From DASZPL01 sp035550315 (GTDB taxonomy: Bacteria; Actinomycetota; Actinomycetes; JAFAQI01): a stretch of 6,564 nucleotides of DNA. Shown here piece after piece: positions 3,888-6,564 of the stretch; position 1 is the stretch's first letter; each line of letters opens with the position of its first letter. The notes below the pieces were generated by a model that was given only the letters and a program-made list of their open reading frames with translations, searched no databases and was not told where the DNA came from. The DNA lies in NCBI GenBank assembly GCA_035550315.1, contig DASZPL010000022.1:1-6564 (forward strand), given 5' to 3'. Made by a program: the position numbers and the translations under genes.

Positions 3888-6479
3888 TTAGCCGGTGTTT
3901 TGCAGGCCGGCGGCGACGCCGTTGAGGCTGAGCAGGAGGATCGCGCGCAGCCGGGCCTCGTCGGCGCCGCCGGCATAGCCGCCGCGGCGCAGCGCGGTCA
4001 GCGCGCGCAGCTGCAGGTGCGAGAGCGCGTCGACGTACGGGTTGCGCAGGTCGACGGCGGCGCGCAGGATGTGCCGCCGCTCGAGCAGCCGCGGTACGCG
4101 TAGGACGCCGAGCACCAGCTCGGTGGTGCGGTCGAGCTCGTCGAGGATCGCTGCCGTGATGTCCGGGCGGTCGCCCAGCGCGAGGTAGCGCTCGGCGACG
4201 GCGCGGTCGGTCTTGGCGAGCGACATCTCGGCGTTGTCGATCAGCGCTTGGAATAGCGGCCATTCGTCGTACGCCGTCTGCAGCGCGTCGAGGTCGCCGA
4301 CCGCGTCGAGGCCGCTGCCGATGCCGTACCAGCCGGTCAGGTTGCAGCGGGTCTGCGACCAGGCGAACACCCACGGGATCGCCCGCAGGTCGGCGAGCGT
4401 CAGGCCCGAGCCACCCGGCCGGCGCGACGGCCGAGACCCGAGTGCCAGGTCCGACAGCTCCTCCAGCGGTGACACCCGGGCGAAGAAGTCGGCGAAGCCG
4501 TCGGTTTCGACCAGTCGGCGGTACGCCGTGCGGCTCGCTGCTTCCATGGCGCGGCCGAGATCCGCGAACCGCTCCGCCGCGGCGGCGTTGCGGTCGGCGA
4601 CCTCGGCAGTGCCGGCGAGCAGCACGGCGCTGGTCACTTGCTCGAGGTGGCGCTCGGCGATCTTCGGGTTGCCGTAGCGGGCGAAGATGACCTCGCCCTG
4701 CTCGGTCACCTTGAACCGGCCGGCGACACTGCCCGGCGGCTGGGCGAGGATCGCGCGGTTGACCGGCCCGCCGCCGCGGCCGAGCGACCCGCCGCGACCG
4801 TGGAAGAGGGTGAGCTCGACGTCGTGCTTGGCCGCCCAGTCGGCGAGCGCCGCTTGCGCGTCGTACAGCAACAGCGTCGCCGACAGTGGCCCGACGTCTT
4901 TCGCCGAGTCGGAGTAGCCGAGCATCACCTCGAGCCGCTCGGGCGGCTCGCCGCCGCGGGCCGCGAGCCAGTCGTCGAGCACGGTCGTCGCGCGCCGCAG
5001 GTCGTCGCCGGTCTCGAACAGCGGCACCACGTCGAGCGCGGTCCGGCCGGCTCGGTCGCCGAGCGCGTGCCGCGCCAGTCGCGTCACGGCGAGCAGGTCG
5101 TCGGCCGACGAGCAGAAGCTGACGACGTAGCGCCGGCACGCCCGGGTGCCCCACCGGTCCTGCAGCGCCGCCATCACGCGCAACGTCGCCAGCACTTCGC
5201 CGGTCGCGTCCTCGGTCGGCGTGCCGTCGTGCGCCTCGAGGTCGGCGAGCGCGGCGGCGTGCACCGCGCTGTGCTGCCGGATCTCCAGCTCGGCGAGATG
5301 GAAGCCGAAGGTCTGCACCTGCCAGATCAGGTGTTGCAACTCGCCGTACGCCGCGCGTGGTGCGCCCGCGGCGGCGAGCGACTGCTGCACGATCCGCAGG
5401 TCGGCGAACAGCTCGTCGGGGCTGCGGTAGGAGAGGTCGGCATCCCGGGTGCGGGTGGCCGCGACCCGCAGCGCCGCGAGCCGCACCAGCTGGCGATGTG
5501 GCTGCGCGTCGGCGGATCGGGTCAGCGCCGCCATCGTCTTCGGGTGCGCATCCGCCGCGCCGTCGAGGGCGCGGCGCAGGTCGGTCGATGGCGGCGCGGA
5601 CTCGGCGTCGTGGCTGAGCGCGTTGCCGATGCGCGTGGCGGCGTTTTCGAGTGCGCGCAACACGTGGTCGGCTTGGATCTCCAGCGCCTCGCGGGTGATG
5701 TCCGCGGTGACGTGTGGGTTGCCGTCGCGGTCGCCGCCGACCCACGAGCCGATGGCGAGGTACGGCGGGGTGCGCGGCGGTTCGGTGTCCGGCGTGCCGA
5801 GCGCGTGCTCGGTCGCCCGATAGAGCGACGGAGCCAACCGGAACAACGTCTCGTCGAAGACCGCCATCGTGGTGCGCACTTCATCGAGCGGGTCCAGCCG
5901 AGAGTGGCGCAGCAGCGCGGTCTGCCACAGCGTCGCGATCTCCTCGCGGACCCGGCGGTCGGCTTCGGCGCGCTCGGTGTCTCCCAGCCGAGGGTCATCG
6001 CGTCGGGTCAGCTCGTCGGCGATCCGGTGCAGCGCGGTGACGACGGCACGGCGGCGGGCTTCGGTGGGGTGCGCCGTGAAGACCGGATGCACCTCGACGT
6101 GCTGGAGGGTTTCGGCGGCGCGGTCCGCGCCGAGCCGGGCGACCGCACCGGCGAGTGAGTCGGCCGCGGGCGCCTCGACCGCCCGGTCGCGGCTGCGCAG
6201 CACTCGCACCCGGTGACGTTCCTCGGCGAGGTTCACCAGGTGGAAGAGCACGGTGAAGGCGCGGGTGACGTGCTCTGCCTGTTCGAGCGGCAGGGCGTCG
6301 ACGATTGCGTGCGGGTCGTCGCCCGCGCTGCCGCGCCGCGCGTCGCGGGTCGCGCGGCGTAACCGTTCGACATCGTCGTACAGGTCCGGGCCGCCGGACT
6401 CGGCGACGACCTGCCCGAGCAGTGCGCCGAGCAGTCGCACGTCGTCGTGCAGCGGCGTGAAGTCCGCCTCCGGCGCCAT
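3888..6479 (-). CDS. ppc: Phosphoenolpyruvate carboxylase, complete
   Basis: An 863-residue enzyme that converts phosphoenolpyruvate and bicarbonate to oxaloacetate and phosphate in the cytoplasm, replenishing the TCA cycle. All hallmarks are present in order: N-terminal PLHDDVRLLGALLGQVV (9-25), VFTAHPTEA (133-141, catalytic His137), GSWVGGDRDGNPH (244-256), FHLAELEIRQHS (393-404), GYSDSAKD (521-528), FHGRGGSLGRGGG (559-571, with His560, Arg562 and Arg568), FKVTEQGEVIFARYGNPK (589-606), and the invariant C-terminal QNTG (860-863). Lys756, Arg812 and Asn861 correspond by context to residues forming the aspartate/malate inhibitor site of the E. coli enzyme, so feedback inhibition is likely. 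There is no serine phosphorylation extension of the plant type. The ATG at 6479 is chosen because it gives the normal family N-terminus. No Shine-Dalgarno precedes it; a TAACCT box 6 bases upstream suggests a leaderless transcript. It is convergent with the acylase gene. Confidence 0.98.
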   Translation of the reverse strand: MAPEADFTPLHDDVRLLGALLGQVVAESGGPDLYDDVERLRRATRDARRGSAGDDPHAIVDALPLEQAEHVTRAFTVLFHLVNLAEERHRVRVLRSRDRAVEAPAADSLAGAVARLGADRAAETLQHVEVHPVFTAHPTEARRRAVVTALHRIADELTRRDDPRLGDTERAEADRRVREEIATLWQTALLRHSRLDPLDEVRTTMAVFDETLFRLAPSLYRATEHALGTPDTEPPRTPPYLAIGSWVGGDRDGNPHVTADITREALEIQADHVLRALENAATRIGNALSHDAESAPPSTDLRRALDGAADAHPKTMAALTRSADAQPHRQLVRLAALRVAATRTRDADLSYRSPDELFADLRIVQQSLAAAGAPRAAYGELQHLIWQVQTFGFHLAELEIRQHSAVHAAALADLEAHDGTPTEDATGEVLATLRVMAALQDRWGTRACRRYVVSFCSSADDLLAVTRLARHALGDRAGRTALDVVPLFETGDDLRRATTVLDDWLAARGGEPPERLEVMLGYSDSAKDVGPLSATLLLYDAQAALADWAAKHDVELTLFHGRGGSLGRGGGPVNRAILAQPPGSVAGRFKVTEQGEVIFARYGNPKIAERHLEQVTSAVLLAGTAEVADRNAAAAERFADLGRAMEAASRTAYRRLVETDGFADFFARVSPLEELSDLALGSRPSRRPGGSGLTLADLRAIPWVFAWSQTRCNLTGWYGIGSGLDAVGDLDALQTAYDEWPLFQALIDNAEMSLAKTDRAVAERYLALGDRPDITAAILDELDRTTELVLGVLRVPRLLERRHILRAAVDLRNPYVDALSHLQLRALTALRRGGYAGGADEARLRAILLLSLNGVAAGLQNTG

Positions 6480-6485
6480 GCGTTG

Positions 6486-6491
6486 AGGTTA
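6486..6491 (-). promoter_or_regulatory. Candidate -10 box for leaderless ppc transcript
   Basis: On the minus strand this reads TAACCT, fitting the actinobacterial TANNNT -10 pattern. Six bases separate it from the ppc ATG, which would put transcription start at or next to the A of the start codon. That is the standard geometry of leaderless genes and agrees with the absence of a Shine-Dalgarno site. No good -35 hexamer is seen at the usual distance, so this rests on position and the hexamer only. Confidence 0.4.
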
Positions 6492-6496
6492 GGAAC

Positions 6497-6564
6497 TCAC
6501 CGCTCGACCCGCTCGACGACCCCGGTCGGCACGGGCCGTTCCGTCAGCGCTGCAGGTCCTGCCA
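6497..6564 (-). CDS. Possible C-terminal codons of an upstream minus-strand gene
   Basis: One minus-strand frame is open from the window's right edge to a TGA at 6499-6497 and would encode ...ALTERPVPTGVVERVER. Its third codon positions are mostly G or C over the last 17 codons, better than the other minus-strand frame that is open here. If real, it would end 17 bases before ppc and the two could be co-transcribed. Twenty-two codons are too few to name a family or to exclude chance. Confidence 0.25.
   Translation of the reverse strand, partial: AGPAALTERPVPTGVVERVER

Noticed and set aside
3853..5745. 630-residue open frame on the minus strand inside ppc
   Set aside because: It is a shadow frame in GC-rich coding DNA: extremely Arg/Pro/Ala-rich with no domain, while the other minus-strand frame encodes an unmistakable complete PEP carboxylase.
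4638..6158. 506-residue open frame on the plus strand antisense to ppc
   Set aside because: It is rich in Arg, Gly, Ala and Val with no recognisable motif. It is the expected antisense shadow of high-GC3 coding sequence.

Overview
The window is visibly GC-rich, with strongly G/C third codon positions, a GTG start behind a strong Shine-Dalgarno site, and gene families typical of Actinobacteria. I read it as a chromosomal segment of a high-GC actinobacterium. The genus cannot be fixed from the sequence alone.

Layout. (1) Bases 1-640 look like the right-hand end of an integrated mobile element. They hold the C-terminal part of an ImmA/IrrE-type metallopeptidase, about 200 bases of non-coding DNA with a short 12-base tandem repeat, and then the 3' half of a tRNA-Ser(GCT) gene running from the anticodon loop to an encoded CCA. 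The 5' half is absent. This is the typical scar (attR) left by a tyrosine-integrase element in a tRNA gene, and it implies that the rest of the element and the intact tRNA-Ser lie to the left, outside the window. (2) Bases 652-3881 hold a divergent gene pair: a small protein of unknown function on the minus strand (722-1246), and on the plus strand a secreted Ntn-hydrolase of the penicillin acylase / acyl-homoserine-lactone acylase / cyclic-lipopeptide acylase family (1294-3813). (3) Bases 3888-6479 hold a complete phosphoenolpyruvate carboxylase gene (ppc) on the minus strand, convergent with the acylase gene. The last 85 bases are its upstream region, perhaps including the last codons of another minus-strand gene.

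The least ordinary signal, besides the tRNA scar, is a 63-base imperfect palindrome present twice (652-714 and 3819-3881). The two copies are in opposite orientation, match except in the central loop, and share the same left/right asymmetry. Each starts or ends 5-7 bases from a stop codon, and together they bracket the divergent gene pair. They look like members of a dispersed intergenic repeat family that may also act as bidirectional terminators.

Functionally the genes are not one pathway. PEP carboxylase is an anaplerotic enzyme (PEP plus bicarbonate to oxaloacetate). The acylase is an exported amide hydrolase whose likely substrates are acylated signals or lipopeptides. The metallopeptidase belongs to the element's own regulation. 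I saw no CRISPR array, no complete RNA gene, no insertion sequence and no multi-gene defence or biosynthetic system.
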